Shown: positions 21,135 through 32,184 of the stretch, one piece after another
Layout of the letters: each line of letters opens with the position of its first letter
How positions within the stretch are numbered: position 1 is the first letter of the stretch
Source: Rhyacophila brunnea
Taxonomy: Eukaryota; Arthropoda; Insecta; Trichoptera; Rhyacophilidae
Assembly: GCA_022495005.1 (NCBI GenBank)
Contig: JAGYXB010000096.1
Coordinates: 186,001 to 250,000 of the forward strand
Direction of reading: 5' to 3'
DNA: 64,000 nucleotides
Notes under the pieces: generated by a model
Told to the model about the DNA's origin: nothing
The model's database searches: none
What the model saw: only the letters and a program-made list of their open reading frames with translations
Program-made: the position numbers and the translations under genes

Positions 21135-21377
21135 ACACCCACGGTGGCCGCGCGGCTTAAGCGTTGGACTATCACGCCGTGGGTCTCAGGTTTGAATCCT
21201 GGGTCTGGCAAGGACATATATTATTGTTCTTCAATTTGTGTGTGAGTCAGGGTATGGACCTAATAGGTTGAGCAAGTGGCTGATCCATTTCTCGTAAAAA
21301 CAAAATCTGTTAATACAAACCTCTACTCTATGGAGGCCCATCCTGTTAGGATCGGACATGGTCGAAAAAAAATCTAG
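21135..21377 (+). mobile_element. tRNA-derived SINE, copy 1
   Basis: The head has an A-box-like 'tggccgcgcggcttaagcg' and a B-box-like 'ggtttgaatcctggg' at tRNA spacing. The family body follows: 'gtgagtcagggtatggacc', 'agcaagtggctga', 'tctgttaatacaaacctct'. It ends 'ggatcggacatggtcgaaaaaaaa'. RNA polymerase III promoter plus A-rich end are the SINE hallmarks. Six copies in the window. Confidence 0.85.
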
Positions 21378-21419
21378 TGCCCGGTAACAACATACCAAAA
21401 ATCTACACTCATATATGCC

Positions 21420-21745
21420 GTGCTATGGCCGCCATCTTGGAAAATGGTGAACGATACTCAGTTTGTCAGCTATATCTCATTAATGGCTAAAAATATCGAA
21501 AAGTGTTTCAATACAAGTTGAAGAAAATTAAAAAAATACACATCTTTAATAAGAATATTTTTTATTTAACCGAGCTCTATTAGTCTATTGAACAAGTGCA
21601 AAAAACAGATTTTGAATTTATTTATTCAACGATTAGGTACCTATGTTAAATCCCTTTTTCAATCAATGTGCATCTCACGCACTATTTAAAAAATGGATGA
21701 ACATTTAAAATCAGCTGCTATTTTCCAAGATGGCGGCAGTAGCAC
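21420..21745. mobile_element. TIR element with GCCGCCATCTTGGAAAAT ends
   Basis: GTGCTATGGCCGCCATCTTGG at 21420 and its near-complement ending at 21745 give arms of about 28 bp with 3 mismatches. The interior is AT-rich and non-coding. No target duplication was found, so the superfamily is open. Confidence 0.6.
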
Positions 21746-22585
21746 TCACTGGAAAATAGTTGTATAAATAATATGGAAAGCGTCCTCTTTAAGTGGATTA
21801 CTTAGGTAGGTCTGGATAAAGATCTACTCAATAATAATTAATTCGACTTAATTTTTTAACTATTAAACATATAATTATAACGAAATTTATATTGTACCGT
21901 TTGTTTACATTTTATTATTGTATGACAATTAAAAAATATTTTAATAAGGGAAAACATTTTTTTAGATGGTCACACATGGTGAATGTGACGTCTCATTGCC
22001 GACTCAAGTAGAAAGCCGATACATTCACAACGACTGGTCTTACTTTTTCCGCCCCTCGACTGCCATTGTTATATAGAGTGCACATACTGACGCGTCTGTA
22101 TTGGTCACACGAGGAATGGTTTGATTTGGATATATGAGTTACATGATAAATAATACACTAGCATTAACACACCTTCTACAAACGTAATGCATACATCAAA
22201 GCTACATATTTTTTGGAAATCGATATTACCACCGGTTTTTGTGTGAAAGACTAGTCTGACTTTGACAGCTAATGAATAACAGGAATGTATATTATTTATA
22301 AATAACACTGATAGTTATTATATTTGATTTGAGAATTTTTTATAATTCAATTTGAAACGAGTAAGGCGAATCAATATGTCGAGCAATCTGGATTCTGATT
22401 TTGACAGCTGAACAGTGGACCACTCGTTGCTTGTGCAAAAAGATATGCTCAGGCTTTATAAATCTAAAGATGGCGCTGGACGTATATAATAATTAAACGT
22501 TTATTAGCTGCCATTAGTATATTAGTCTATGGCTGTCATTTTGGTTTATGCATGTTATATTGACGTCATTTCGATGTAACATAAT
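21746..22585. other. Nothing recognised
   Basis: Contains only the small repeat shared with 14.71 kb (about 22264-22296). The 67-codon minus frame at 22105-22308 has no domain. Confidence 0.35.
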
Positions 22586-22656
22586 TCAGCATTCTTTGTA
22601 TATAAGGCTAAAATAGTTTATAAACGTTAACTGCTAATAAAATCAAAGAATGCTGA
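22586..22656. repeat. Small hairpin, 13-bp perfect arms
   Basis: 'tcagcattctttg' (22586-22598) and its exact complement (22644-22656) around a 45-base loop. A remnant of a TIR element or a chance hairpin. Confidence 0.5.
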
Positions 22657-23154
22657 TTGCTTGTGGTGAATTGAATTCATTAAATTTCTCCTGGTTATTT
22701 ATATTATTTTTTTCTCAGTCCAATTTGAATACAGGCCAAATTCTCCTTCTTTTGCATTTTATAAGCGGAAAGCCAAAAAGAAGACACGGCAAAAAGCTAA
22801 GTAGACAAGCGTGGATTTATTTTCATATACGAACCCGACGAGTGTTTTTTTATGAATATATTGGCAATGGTACCCATTTGGCACGTGGCCAGCCAAGCAC
22901 GCGGCGACACGTAGGTATATAAATACATGTGAATTGTGTAGCTACCGACGCCACTTGGAATATACCTATCGTGTCATGTACAATATAAAAGTAGTCGCCA
23001 TCCAACTAACCCCATATAACATTGGATATGAATCAGGCGTGTCATAATGGGTGGAGAGAAGCGTCTGCAGTTTTTTTGGGGTTGGGAATGTCTCAGGAAC
23101 AACTACCCAAGATGTATGTGTGAGATTGACACGCACTCAATATTTAGTCTATTC
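22657..23154. other. Unrecognised open frame, no gene call
   Basis: The frame 22650-22922 (90 codons) has a hydrophobic start and a basic middle (GKPKRRHGKKLSR) but matches no family I know, and no splice context frames it. Left as unassigned. Confidence 0.25.
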
Positions 23155-23162
23155 ATCTAAAA

Positions 23163-23622
23163 CAGGGTTAGTCAACCATGTCTCTATCGCCCACTAGTGG
23201 GCTTTCCAGCTTTCATGGTGGACGGTAGGGGTTTTGACAACATTTTGGTTCATAAAATTCCCCAGATATCCAGTATTTAGTTTTGCAGCATCAGCCTCAG
23301 GGATCTCACTAATAATTTAATTGATTAAATGTAATTGCATTAGAATTCATACTTATAGTATGTAGGTATGTAAAGTATAAATAAAAAGATAGATTTAACT
23401 ACAGTAAGTTGTTCTATAAAGATGTATTATTAGTGAAAGTCTGACATAAAGTAGTTGGTAAGTAATGATTTTTATATGCTTTAACTTGCTGTAACTCTGG
23501 TTATAAAGTAAAGTTACTTCCCTACTTTATAATATATTAACCATTACTGTGGAACCGGTGGGCGGTTAGAAAATTTTACTACTAACAGAGACACAGAAGT
23601 ATAAAAAGGTTGACTACCCCTG
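23163..23622. mobile_element. hAT MITE (460 bp)
   Basis: CAGGGTTAGTCAACC at left and the complement GGTTGACTACCCCTG at right. ATCTAAAA (23155-23162) and ATCTAAAT (23623-23630) form a 7/8 duplication. Inner 'gcccactagtgggc' and 'ggtgggcgg' blocks resemble hAT subterminal repeats. Non-coding. Confidence 0.85.
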
Positions 23623-23630
23623 ATCTAAAT

Positions 23631-24470
23631 TATAATTTTATATAATTATGTCCACAGAATGGAAATGGTAATGGTCATCATATCGAAAGAAAAGTATACC
23701 CATACTTCTACAATGTAGATAGCGCACGCCCCACCAGGGGGCAATTTGAATGTTTTGTGTGGCAATGTGCAAATCATTTATTTGGTACTTACATTTTTTT
23801 GTGTTAAAAAACGCATTTTCGAAAATATTTTTTTGATATTGCAGCCATGACTTACCGAGAAAATTACTGTCGCCATTCCCATAATAATATTTAGTTGTAT
23901 GCGGCGCTTTAGCGCTGTAAATGATTTGTTACTGAAAAAAAGAAATCGTTTTGATATCACAAACTGTCGAGATTTAATATTAAAATTGACCAAATTAGCA
24001 TCTCATATAAAAACTCTTTGCAGCTCACATCAAGTCACCGTTTTTTGGCTTCTCAGCTATACGAATCAACGAAAATACAACGTAGTCCATTCATTGAACA
24101 CGGCAAGCAAAATCACGCTCCTCGAAGCGTCGTCGATAGACGGGCGAGAAGCCATTATTTAAGAACAGTGAACTCTTTGTTTAGTTATTGCGTGTCCGAT
24201 ATTAATTACAAGCCCCGAGAAATTTAATAATATTTTTATTGCTTTGTTATGAGAGACGCTGATAATAATAATTATTTTGTGCTCCTTGAGCCCCTTATTA
24301 CATAGGTGAAGGGTAATGCGCGGGTGGGAGGGGGCCTACTCACTAGTGAGCGCACCGAACGCTTTTTTGGTGGGCTTTATGCCTTAGGATCGCACTAATT
24401 TTCTTCCGAGTTGTACATCTAATATAATATGCTTAGCTAGGTACCTACTTACCTACGAAAGTTAAATTAA
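23631..24470. other. Open frames without recognised domains
   Basis: Frames 23899-24162 (87 codons) and 24018-24227 (69 codons) overlap in different phases. Neither shows a known motif. A GC-richer patch lies at 24305-24375. Confidence 0.3.
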
Positions 24471-24692
24471 ATAATTACAAGATAAAAATAACTTTTTATA
24501 TACCACGTTTTTTAATTTTCTGTTGAATCATATAAACTTGACAATTCTATGTATTAATAATTTAGGACAAATAAGGCAATAATTGTCAACAAATCATTTT
24601 TTTTGTTCTTTTAAACAAACAAACATACAAATTTAATATAGAATACTGAAATGTCATTTTGATTTCCATAGTAACGCACGTATATATTATCT
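24471..24692 (+). mobile_element. A-family element, copy 5 (left half)
   Basis: ATAATTACAAGATAAAAATAAC start, running to 'gtaacgcacgtatata'. It is cut off by 'tctaggttccaggttctaag...', a short tandem of 'gttccag/gttctag' words at about 24691-24724. Confidence 0.7.
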
Positions 24693-24744
24693 AGGTTCCA
24701 GGTTCTAAGTTCTAGGTTCCAGGATCATGTTCGATTTCTTTATT

Positions 24745-24872
24745 TCGACACTTCTTCTTCTTCTTCTTTCTCGGCACTACATCCCGGGGCGGGATTTAGC
24801 CTCCTCTACAATTGTCCTCCACACGCTCCTTTCCCTGGCTGCTTCTCTCCAGTCTCCAGCCCTAGCCGGGGT
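24745..24872 (-). pseudogene. LINE 3' terminus
   Basis: On the minus strand the frame reads DWREAARERSVWRTIVEEAK, then SRPGM and a stop, followed by a run of GAA/AAG triplets. The 'W....ARDR..WR.IVEEA' tail, stop and purine-rich 3' end parallel the LINE tail at 29.9-30.06 kb. Only the last 40 or so codons remain. Confidence 0.65.
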
Positions 24873-24929
24873 CGAATTGAAAAAGATTGCATCTCGAGAT
24901 TTCATAGTTGGACAAGCTATCCGATGAAT

Positions 24930-25384
24930 GAGTCGACGACACACGTGTCTTCAATAAATTTGAAGTGCATACGTTCGTCAATTATACATTCTAAAAACAA
25001 AAACTTTGTGTTGTTTAGAATTTGTGTGCACAGATTTTTTGACTTCTTAATACTCGTACATTTAAATGTATACTGATTGTGTGTTGTATTTTTAATTTTT
25101 TTGGTAATAAATTAATATTATTTGTAAATTTTATTATAAAGGAAATAATATAGGAGTTGGACCACGACATACTGAGAAAATTACAAGTAGCCTTTTCCCT
25201 ACAATAATCTGACCATGTCTAACTTAAATAAGTGATATTTGAGCAGGTTAAAAGCAAAAGGCTTCTCTCAATTTTTTAAATGCAAACCAGTCGCTCTCTG
25301 TAATCTTACAATTTGATTAAACAGCAAAGTTATTTTTAATTTAAACACTTCTCCAAGTAGATCTATAAATTATACACTATATGT
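24930..25384. other. Nothing recognised
   Basis: AT-rich, no frame or named repeat. Confidence 0.4.
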
Positions 25385-25390
25385 ATGTAA

Positions 25391-25594
25391 ACCATGCCCA
25401 ATCCTAATGGAGCCCCTCAGAGTGAAGGTTTGTATTAACAGATTTTCTTTTTACGAGAAATGGATGTCAGCCACTTGCTCAATCTAATAGGTCCATACTT
25501 TGACTTATATACAAATTGAAAAACAATATGTGTACTGTACCTGGGACCCACTATGCTATAGGCCGACGCTTAAGCCACGCGGCCATCGTGGGAG
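25391..25594 (-). mobile_element. tRNA-derived SINE, copy 2
   Basis: Reverse orientation: 'ccatgcccaatcctaatgg' at left, and 'cttaagccacgcggccatcgtggg' at right is the complement of the tRNA-like head. The B box ('gggacccac...') is decayed. Confidence 0.75.
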
Positions 25595-26650
25595 TAATAT
25601 AATATATTAGAACATATAATTATAATGTACTAAAAACCTCTCAGAACTATGTCATTATTTTTATGCGTAGATATATCTCAAAGTGTACCTAAGTGATGAA
25701 GAGAAATCCATTTCCTTTTAAACCACCCACTCATTTTTTTTATTTATCACAGGTGACCGACGCGGTCATCCAAGACCTTCCGGGGACCACAGCAAACATG
25801 CTAAGAAGAGATGCGTTTTTTAATTTCTGAATTGATATAATAAAATGAATTAAAATAGTAAACGTTGACATTAAATTTAACAATGATTCCTGCCTTTTTG
25901 ATCCAGTGATTACAGTCATGTAAGTTAGGATAAGTAGATGCTCAGAATATCAGTCCTATGAGACATTTATTTTTCCACTGGAAAAACGCGGCCATAAATC
26001 GCAGTTCTCAGTTCCACAGAATCACCACAGCTTTGCACTACAAAGAATTTTCCAGGGTTTTTTCACAGCGGTTCCATGGGCTCTGGCCGAATGTAAATTA
26101 TTAGCAATACCCGATTCGGGTAGTAGACGGATTGTTTTCAATAAACCATTTTACTCAGACAGCACAAATTTCCTTTAAATTAGCATCAAGTAGAGTAGTT
26201 TGCGTGCCAAAGTACTTAAAGAAACTTCGATAATACATGAGGTATCCATAAAAGCATCTAAAAAAACCCTACCCATTTGAAATATACAGTTTTTTTATCA
26301 TAGCGATTACATCATTCCCACAAAAAAATTACATACAATATATTGTGCTGAGATCTGTGCTATTTTTCATGTCGTTTATATGCGTAAATATACTATCTAC
26401 GGCGCCAGAAGTATGTAGTAAAAATCTATGAAATAACATTGCGATCATTATCTGGTTACTTTTTAAAATACCCTGTTATCCTATCGTGGCAGAGAGCCAA
26501 AAATAATTCAACGGTTGAAGTAAGTTAAGTGTCAAACGAAAAGTGATGAATTTCCTTTGAAATTATTTATTTACACAAATACATCATAGTATAAATAATT
26601 ATTACTTTGAACGTGGGTATAGATAAGTTCAAGAAATAATGAATAAATTG
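25595..26650. other. Nothing recognised
   Basis: One kilobase without a frame above 60 codons. 'gaccgacgcggtcatcc' (25754-25770) is GC-rich and has a short inverted core, but was not assigned. Confidence 0.35.
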
Positions 26651-26782
26651 ATTGCAAATGTGACCATGATTTTGAACTAGTTTCTACTTAATTTAACTGT
26701 CGTTTTAGTAGTAGAACTCTACTCTAATGATTTCTAAACGAAGTTTTTGCTAATTCTACAATATTGACAGGTGTTTCGTACC
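26651..26782 (+). repeat. Shared 130-bp flank repeat, copy 2
   Basis: Sister of 4218-4349. Both end at the left terminus of a B element. Confidence 0.65.
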
Positions 26783-27369
26783 CAGTGGCGAAGGGTGGAG
26801 GTAGGCTATTAAGATTAGACATAAATAGTGCACAGTAAACTTGTCAGTCATACTTATTTGTTTTCATTGAACTAAGAATATAATTTGCAGATGGTTCTGG
26901 TCAGTTATAAAAATTCAATTAAATCCTACCTAAATCAAACAGAAATTGTTTAGGTATGATATGGGCGATCCGACAAAAATAGTGCATACTTTTTCAGTCA
27001 TACTTATTTGTTTTCGTTGAATTAAGAATAAGTAGGTACATATTACAGATAATGTTGGTTAGTTTTTTTTAATTCATTAAGGTCTGCATAAACCAAACCA
27101 TAATAGATAAAAAAAAATTCTTCTATCTATAAACTATCTAAAATTATTTATAGTTTAATGGCATAATTTTAGATATTTTATAGATAAATGAATATTTTTT
27201 TACTATATATTATACTGTGGCTTGGTTTCAATTGAATTTTAAGAACTAACAAACAATATAATATACACTTTCTAGTCTTAGTTCAATGAAAACAAATAAA
27301 ATTGGCTGACAAAGTATATTGTGCACTATTTATGTTGGATTTAACAGTCTACCTCCACCCTTCGCCACA
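26783..27369. mobile_element. B-family hAT MITE (587 bp)
   Basis: CAGTGGCGAAGGGTGGAGG to CCACCCTTCGCCACAG. The flanks TTCGTACC and CTCAAACC agree at 5 of 8 positions, so a duplication is doubtful. The palindromic layout is as in the full copy at 10667. Confidence 0.85.
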
Positions 27370-27384
27370 GCTCAAACCATGAAT

Positions 27385-27550
27385 GAAAGAACGAATGATA
27401 CGACAACTTTTGACGGTAGTAGCATTTTTTCATGAAGTAAAAGATGCTGTCACTTCATTATAAAGTATTGACATATTAGTTTAAAAAATAGATGAAGCAT
27501 AAAAAATTCTGACAACATAACTATTATCGTGCCGTAATATAATATATTAC
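27385..27550 (+). repeat. Local duplication, unit 1 (A-free)
   Basis: 'catgaagtaaaagatgctg', 'cattataaagtattgacatattag', 'atgaagcataaaaaattctgac' and 'cgtaatataatatattac' recur in the same order from about 27613 to 28205, where an A element interrupts them. This unit is the uninterrupted form. Confidence 0.75.
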
Positions 27551-27612
27551 AATAGGGCGAACAAAGGAATAGATACAAATAAGACAGCTTTTGAGAGCAA
27601 TACTTAGCGGTT

Positions 27613-28205
27613 TTTCATGAAGTAATCGCCACTGTCATTTCATTATAAAGTATTGACAGATTAGTGTAAAATAATAATTACAAGATAAAAATAACTTTTT
27701 ATATACGACTTTTTAAAATTTTCTGTTGAATCATATAAACTTGACTTGACTAGCTTACACGATCAAAAAATTTGTACTTGATAGAAATAATACTGGAATG
27801 TCATTTTGACATGTCATATTGATTTCCATAGTAACACACGTATATATTAATAATTTAGTTGCTAGGACCCCAGACCCCTAGCAACCATAATGGTGTCGAA
27901 ATAACTTTTCATACAAAACAGAATTAAGTGAAAATGAATTCAATTCTACTTAAAGATGGCTAAAAGTATTAAAAAAATGCATTGGCATCGTGTTCTGATA
28001 TATTCTAAAAGTTTCAAATGTCTAGCTAGTCGGGAAGTTAGTTAAAAATCGATTGCCAGATTTTTACCGGACAAAGAACCACCGGGCAAAGAACCACCGA
28101 ACAAATAAGAATACGAGCCAAGAAAAACGTTGTAAAATAGACGAAGCATAAAAAAATCAGACAACATTACTATTTTCGTATCGTAATATATTATATTGCA
28201 ATGGC
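27613..28205 (+). repeat. Local duplication, unit 2, with A inserted
   Basis: Same order of words as unit 1, split between 'cagattagtgtaaaata' and 'aaaatagacgaagcataaa' by A copy 6. The comparison maps the A insertion point directly. Confidence 0.75.
27674..28133 (+). mobile_element. A-family element, copy 6 (full length)
   Basis: ATAATTACAAGATAAAAATAAC to AAGAAAAACGTTGT, followed by AAAATA, which also precedes the element. The empty locus in unit 1 has 'aaaaaata' once. This supports a short AT-rich target duplication. It includes the segment 'ctaggaccccagacccctag' and a doubled 'aaagaaccaccg' near the right end. Confidence 0.85.
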
Positions 28206-28569
28206 GGATTATTGCATAGGCAAAATTGTCACAAGAGTGCCTCCAAACCTGTCAGCGCCAGAGACCTCCGCGTACCTAAAACCCCCACAGATTTTATGGA
28301 AATTCTCTAATAGTGGATAAGTCAATTAAAAGATATTTTGTGAATACGTCGATTCCGATATTCTATTGTATTAATTATTACCCCAATGTATCTCCCTAAC
28401 TAACACTCATAATATCTTATCTACACGTATTTTATCACGTCGCACATTATACTTACAAGAAGTATATTATTCTATATAAATTATGTAACCGTATTCTTAG
28501 GGACATTCATTTCAAACACCCTCTGATGCAAGCTAATCTTCAAAGGCCTTTGATTGATCTACCTACATA
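28206..28569. other. Nothing recognised
   Basis: A GC-richer patch at 28245-28300, no frame. Confidence 0.35.
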
Positions 28570-28576
28570 GGGATTG

Positions 28577-29256
28577 CAATACCGAATGAAAATATCAATA
28601 CCGGTTTTTCGGTATTTCTTATTGGATACCTGTATTCGTTAAAAAAAAACAGAAGTAAGTACTATAATATATATACCTACATATAAAAGTAAACTATGAA
28701 AATCTCTTTAAAACATTATTTTACAGCTAAAACCTACCAACCTCATTATTATGTTGACATTTAAATATATGAATTGATCGTAATATTGTAGAACTGGTGA
28801 TTTTTACAAATAATTTGAATATAATATAATATGATAATTTTAACAAACTAAAACCTTCTAAAAGGCTAGTTCATTGAGTGCGAAGATGTGCGACTGCAGG
28901 AAAAGCTACTTCAAAATTCAATGCTTAATTTTACTATAGAATAATTGAGCACTATTGTCACGGATGTTTTCTGTTTCGAAATAATATTATGTTAATTACT
29001 TTTCGCGACAATTTTATAAATATATATATTTGATGCATTTTGTTTTATTATTATTTCACTTATGTTGGATTCAGTCAATATATTTGCATTTTAGCACCAC
29101 ATAACTTATACACTCAATTTAATAGGCAACGCAGTACACAGCAATGAAGATATAACATTAAATTCATCTTTAAAAACGTAAACGAGTGTGGTTTCTTATT
29201 ACCGAAAATTCCTGTATTTTGGATTTTTAAAACCGGTATTTCGGTATTGAGAATTA
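28577..29256. repeat. CAATACCGAA-ended element
   Basis: 'caataccgaatgaaaatatcaataccgg' at left and 'accggtatttcggtattg' at right are inverted. The left 230 bp also matches 44575-44820 ('tttcggtatttcttattg', 'acattatttta', 'attatgttgac'). No clear duplication and no coding capacity. Confidence 0.55.
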
Positions 29257-29580
29257 CGATCAATGAACAACTTCGAAGATAAATGATTCCAGTTATATCA
29301 TACTTAGATTTTCAATTTTATTGTGTTTCATAATATTAGGTAAAATAATACCTTTCTAGCCACCTACATACATCTATATTTATTTTCAACAAAAGCATCT
29401 GCTTACTCAAAATAAGCAAATAGGCTTATTTTTTGAGTAAGTAAGTGCACATGAGATATTATGAATCAAGCTAAGTAGGAGATTTCAGAAAATTCCATTT
29501 TCATTCACAAAAGGTTTATTAATGGTCACTGTGTTAGACTATATCTCTGCAATAATAAGTAGTAAACAAATTTTGTAGGA
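29257..29580. other. Nothing recognised
   Basis: AT-rich; no frame or repeat. Confidence 0.35.
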
Positions 29581-29583
29581 AGG

Positions 29584-30060
29584 TAATATTTTCTATAAAA
29601 CCGTCATACGCACAGTCGTTGCATACGGGTGCGAGTCATGGACGCTAAATGTGAAAGCAGCTGAAATGGTGGATTGCTTTGAGAGAAAGATCCTTAGGCG
29701 GATATACGGACCCATGAATGATGGTGGAGAGTGGAGAATTAGGTACAACACGGAACTATACCGCTTATACCAAGATTCAAAACTCTCCAACTTCATAAAA
29801 CTCCAGAGGCTAAACTGGGCAGGCCATGTCCAGCGCATGCCTGAGTCACGGATACCGAAGAAGATCCTCGAAGGAAACCCAGGAGGGAAAAGGCCAGTGG
29901 AAAGCCACGCACACGATGGGGTGATAATGTTACAAAATATGCCAACCAGATACTAAAAATCAGGAACTGGAAAAGACGTGCGGAGGACCGTTCCGGCTGG
30001 AGGACAGCGGTGGAGGAGGCTAGGGCTCGACTTGAGCTGTAGCGCCATCGAAGAAGAAGT
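29584..30060 (+). pseudogene. LINE reverse transcriptase C-terminal region and 3' end
   Basis: From 29600: TVIRTVVAYGCESWTLN, then MVDCFERKILRRIYGP, then LQRLNWAGHVQRMPESRIP and a basic linker GNPGGKRPV. The frame changes near 29900 and continues in another phase as RTRWGDNV, RAEDRSGWRTAVEEARA and stop. It ends in GAAGAAGAAG (30049-30058). This is the region after the reverse-transcriptase core in non-LTR elements, including the 'R.W.GHV.RM' motif. It is 5'-truncated as LINE copies usually are; one shift breaks it. The catalytic domain is absent. Confidence 0.88.
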
Positions 30061-30349
30061 TTATACAAATACCTACTAATAATTCGGCCGGTTAACCGCG
30101 TAAAATTAACCGGTTTTCGATTAGTTTAGAAACGCACGGTTACCCGGTTAACCCGAAGCTAAAGCTGAATTTCAAACAACGAACGTGTCTTTACAGAAGA
30201 AGTAATTTTTAGTGAGTATAATTTTTCTACTGAGACTGGAACAAGCTGGAGCTATCTATAGTCAGGTCGAGCCACTAAATTGGGATTCCTTGTGGTAGTG
30301 CTAGCTATTGTTTAACTTCAAAAGCAATGCGGTAACACGTTTGCAGTAT
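30061..30349. other. Small inverted words, otherwise nothing
   Basis: 'cggttaaccgcg' and 'cccggttaaccc' near 30090-30155 are a short mirrored pair. No frame. Confidence 0.3.
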
Positions 30350-30525
30350 AGTATATAGAAGAAATTTTAATATGACAATCATCTTTTCTACAATTTGCCA
30401 TTTGTATTCAAAGTATAAGTATAAACTAGCGATACGATCAAAATTCACAGTTTCATGCCACGGCCGGAATATAACAGGCCTTGCCCAAGGACGACTTTAT
30501 TCAGGCCGTGACACATAATTACGAA
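30350..30525 (+). repeat. Repeat shared with 48.52-48.62 kb
   Basis: 'tttctacaatttgccattt', 'gatcaaaattcacagtttcatgccacggcc' match, in reverse, 48516-48620. An inverted 'ccacggccggaat' / 'attcaggccgtgac' pair lies at 30462-30510. Probably a decayed TIR element. Confidence 0.5.
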
Positions 30526-30620
30526 TTACGGTGTTAGTCATTATTATCTTCGAATCCAATGCGGTAACTTGTTCCTAATAAAAAATGAAAATTTTCGATT
30601 GCATATTTCGTTAAAATTAA

Positions 30621-31145
30621 CTGGCGAAGGGTGGATATAGGCTAAGATCTGCATACAGTAAACCATAATAGATATTTTATAGAATGAAGAATATTTTTTT
30701 ATCTATTATGGTTTAGTTACTGCATTGTTTATGTAATTATTTAATAACCAGCACCATCTGCAATTTGTATTCTTAGTTAAATGAAAACAAATAAGTAGAT
30801 ATGATTGATTTATTGATGATATGATTGATTGACACAGTCCACCTCTACTATTATGGTTTGGTCAAGGCAGAGTTTCTTTTTAATTTAAAAAAATAACCAT
30901 AACCATCTGCATTTTGTAGTAATAGTTAAATGAAAACAAATAAGTATGGCTGACAGAGTGTGTATTATTTTATCGGCCCTCCACAGCCTAATATTATGGT
31001 TTGATCTAGGTAGGGTTGTTTAAATTCTAACTAATACCATCTGCATTTTTTTATTTTTAGTTAAATGACATAAGTATGACTGATATATTTAAGTGTGCAC
31101 TATTTTTGTCGGATCTCAACAGCCTACCACCACCTTCCGCCACTG
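30621..31145. mobile_element. B-family MITE with multiplied right arm
   Basis: Left end CTGGCGAAGGGTGG (decayed), right end CTTCCGCCACTG. The right-arm sequence ('ctattatggttt..', 'accatctgca', 'ttagttaaatgaaaacaaataagta', 'ctgac') occurs three times in tandem at about 30705-30840, 30848-30990 and 30998-31145. The left arm is mostly missing. Unequal exchange or replication slippage between arms would produce this. Confidence 0.7.
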
Positions 31146-31165
31146 GCATATACCATACCGAGTAC

Positions 31166-31445
31166 TGCATGGTATGACACAGGGAACTCAGAAATAATGG
31201 AAACTGAATTACATAACGGGTAAGGCGATAGCAGGTAACCGACTCGAGTAAGGAAGAATCCGGGTTAAGCTTACACACGTGTCAATAATACGTTTTACGT
31301 CAAATATTGAAAACTGCTCTCGGTTTATGCATTTACGCTCATTTAATGTTGGTGTATTACATACACCATTGCACGTGCATAATGCGTGCTTCATTTTCGA
31401 AAGATACTCACACATTCAAAATCCTGCTTCACCATGCGGCGTATT
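31166..31445 (+). repeat. Repeat shared with 49.17-49.41 kb (inverted)
   Basis: 'cagggaactcagaaata', 'gtaaccgactcgag', 'cacacgtgtcaat', 'ctctcggtttatgca', 'cacacattcaaaa' appear in reverse order and complement at 49170-49405. Two copies of one unnamed element; no coding capacity. Confidence 0.55.
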
Positions 31446-31945
31446 GAATATGGCCTATCAGTATTCTATTTCGGTTTGACACTTTTCCGGCTCCGCTGTG
31501 TTGTGTACTATGATATATTATTATTTCAGTTATAATTTCAGATTTGTCTTATCATTATCGCCAACAATGCGAATATATACTCAAATACATTATCTATTAT
31601 TCATGATAAATTTAAGACAGTAGTAAAAATGAGTCGACATTTTAATTTTAAGATTAACAGGTCATTACGATGAACGTTGGACATCCTCCATTAGAGCGTA
31701 ATAGTTCCACTTGACTGATAATAAAATAAAATGTTATGACTGATTCAAAACAAACAAAAACGTCAGAATGACATTTCAACTTAGTGAGTAAAATTAAATT
31801 TATCATTGACTGGTTTTGGTAATTAGCTACTTAAATGTCTGTCACGTGTTTAGACTTCGTGATTGATAAGGAAATATAAGTATTATCAATCTTAATTATA
31901 ATTTAAATGTTATAAATTAGTATTTAACTATCGTCGTTGAACTGT
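31446..31945. other. Nothing recognised
   Basis: AT-rich, no frame of note. Confidence 0.35.
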
Positions 31946-31949
31946 TAAA

Positions 31950-32115
31950 ATCTTTGATGTGACAACTTTGTCAAAATCAAAGAGTCTTATGCATTTATTA
32001 TTAGGAATTTTGAATTTTCGAATCGAAAGATTGTTCATGTGGCTGTATTGGTAATAAATTCATTATTATTTTCCTTCTATTGGCAGCCCTAAAAACAAAA
32101 TGGCGGCTCACGTTC
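31950..32115 (+). repeat. Repeat shared with 52.90-53.04 kb (inverted)
   Basis: 'ggaattttgaattttcgaatcgaaagattg' and 'attggcagccctaaaaacaaaatggcggctc' match the reverse strand at 52905-53040. Both have a pyrimidine-rich stretch, TGGCAG, then ATGGCGGCTC, which mimics a splice acceptor and start, but the frame closes at once in this copy. Confidence 0.55.
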
Positions 32116-32184
32116 TAGTTTGAAGACTGTTGAGACGACAAATGTATCTGTTTTTTTTTTTCAGATGTGTCCTGCAGGCTTCAT

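Noticed and set aside
21135..21220. Functional tRNA gene
   Set aside because: The acceptor stem does not close and the same head is attached to a conserved non-tRNA body in six places, so it is a SINE.
22650..22922. 90-codon ORF as a small host gene
   Set aside because: No recognised domain, no homologous copy in the window and no splice or start context; cannot be supported.
31950..32115. Exon start with ATGGCGGCTC after an acceptor-like TGGCAG
   Set aside because: The same sequence recurs inverted at 52905-53040 and the frame closes after a few codons in both, so it is repeat sequence.
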